In this document: positions 5,361 through 5,529 of the stretch, in pieces
Position numbering within the stretch: the first letter of the stretch is position 1
Layout of the letters: every line of letters starts with the position of its first letter
From: Nitrospirota bacterium
GTDB taxonomy: Bacteria; Nitrospirota; Thermodesulfovibrionia; Thermodesulfovibrionales; UBA6898
Assembly: GCA_021787505.1 (NCBI GenBank)
Contig: JAJYLU010000161.1
Coordinates: 1-5,529 of the forward strand
Reading direction: 5' to 3'
Length of the DNA: 5,529 bases
Program-made: the position numbers and the translations under genes
The notes under the pieces: model-generated
Database searches by the model: none
What the model saw: the letters and a program-made list of their open reading frames with translations, nothing else
Told to the model about the DNA's origin: nothing

Positions 5361-5529
5361 CCCTCGGGTAGTAGCCGGGTAGTAGAGCTGTCATTTAACC
5401 CCAACAGTACTGCTGCCGTCCCTTGTCCATCAATTTTATCTACCACATCCCTGTTCTCAGGATACAGATGTGCATAACGAGCTGTCATGCGAGGCGACTG
5501 ATGGTGCATCGCTACCTGTATCTGAGAGC
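5339..5529 (-). CDS. tyrosine recombinase/phage-type integrase, C-terminal 62 residues (cut by window edge)
   Basis: The minus-strand frame is open from the right edge to a TGA at 5339-5341. It contains MHHQSPRMTARYAHLYPEN, the C-terminal signature of phage-type integrases (usual form LGH-S--MT-RYAHL). The Tyr encoded at 5474-5476 is the expected nucleophile that attacks DNA, and the second His of MHH takes the place of the box II His. The rest of the catalytic set (Arg, HxxR) would be upstream, outside the window. After the signature a tail of about 40 residues ends LLPEGKRKGPA. The gene faces the 3' end of tRNA-Glu, 18 bases away, as expected for an integrase next to its attachment site. 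The base composition appears less GC-rich than the neighbouring core genes, consistent with transfer. The family call rests on one motif but that motif is characteristic. Whether the element is a prophage, an integrative conjugative element or an island cannot be told here. Confidence 0.85.
   Translation of the reverse strand, partial: SQIQVAMHHQSPRMTARYAHLYPENRDVVDKIDGQGTAAVLLGLNDSSTTRLLPEGKRKGPA
5365..5385. repeat. tandem direct repeat CGGGTAGTAG x2
   Basis: CGGGTAGTAG occurs at 5365-5374 and again at 5376-5385, an 11-base period. It lies inside the tail-coding part of the recombinase gene, shortly beyond the tRNA-Glu terminator. The period is not a multiple of three, so the two copies encode different residues. 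This suggests selection or chance at the DNA level, not a protein repeat. It could be a recombinase arm-type binding site, but there are only two copies. Confidence 0.4.

Noticed and set aside
5179..5382. 67-codon frame over the tRNA genes
   Set aside because: It is a translation of the two tRNA genes and the terminator.
1..5529. CRISPR array, insertion sequence or replication origin
   Set aside because: No regularly spaced repeats, transposase motifs or clusters of DnaA-box-like sites were seen in the window.

Overview
The window holds ordinary bacterial core genes with the start of a mobile element at its right edge. The likely source is a free-living bacterium of the Nitrospirota, or possibly a deltaproteobacterial-type lineage. 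This is an inference from three things: the gene order lysA-dapF-dapA, a one-chain aconitase of the 'Aquifex type' (about 650 residues), and scattered AT-flavoured microrepeats in a GC-rich background. No marker in the window fixes the taxonomy, and the assignment is moderate at best.

Left part (1-2608, minus strand): a lysine/diaminopimelate operon read right to left, lysA (diaminopimelate decarboxylase), dapF (diaminopimelate epimerase) and dapA (4-hydroxy-tetrahydrodipicolinate synthase, cut by the left edge). The lysA stop and dapF start overlap by 4 bases, and dapF and dapA are 26 bases apart. Together they cover the entry step and the last two steps of the pathway that supplies meso-diaminopimelate for peptidoglycan and lysine for protein. 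The missing middle steps (dapB and an aminotransferase or acylase branch) probably lie beyond the left edge. dapF carries an in-frame microrepeat insertion.

Middle (2609-2970): a 362-base divergent intergenic region. It holds candidate promoters for lysA (minus) and acn (plus), each next to a copy of the palindrome TATCATGATA, a small GC-rich hairpin, and a pyrimidine-rich low-complexity tract. Next comes acn (2971-4917, plus), a complete aconitase of the TCA cycle with all three Fe-S cysteines and the catalytic SSR motif.

Right part (4918-5529): about 200 bases packed with four inverted repeats and no credible gene, a strong promoter, tandem tRNA-Lys(TTT) and tRNA-Glu(TTC) genes, an intrinsic terminator, and on the opposite strand the last 62 codons of a tyrosine recombinase. 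Its stop lies 18 bases beyond the tRNA-Glu 3' end. This is the classic layout of a genomic island or prophage integrated at a tRNA gene; any unusual cargo would lie to the right of the window. No new multi-gene system is visible inside the window itself.
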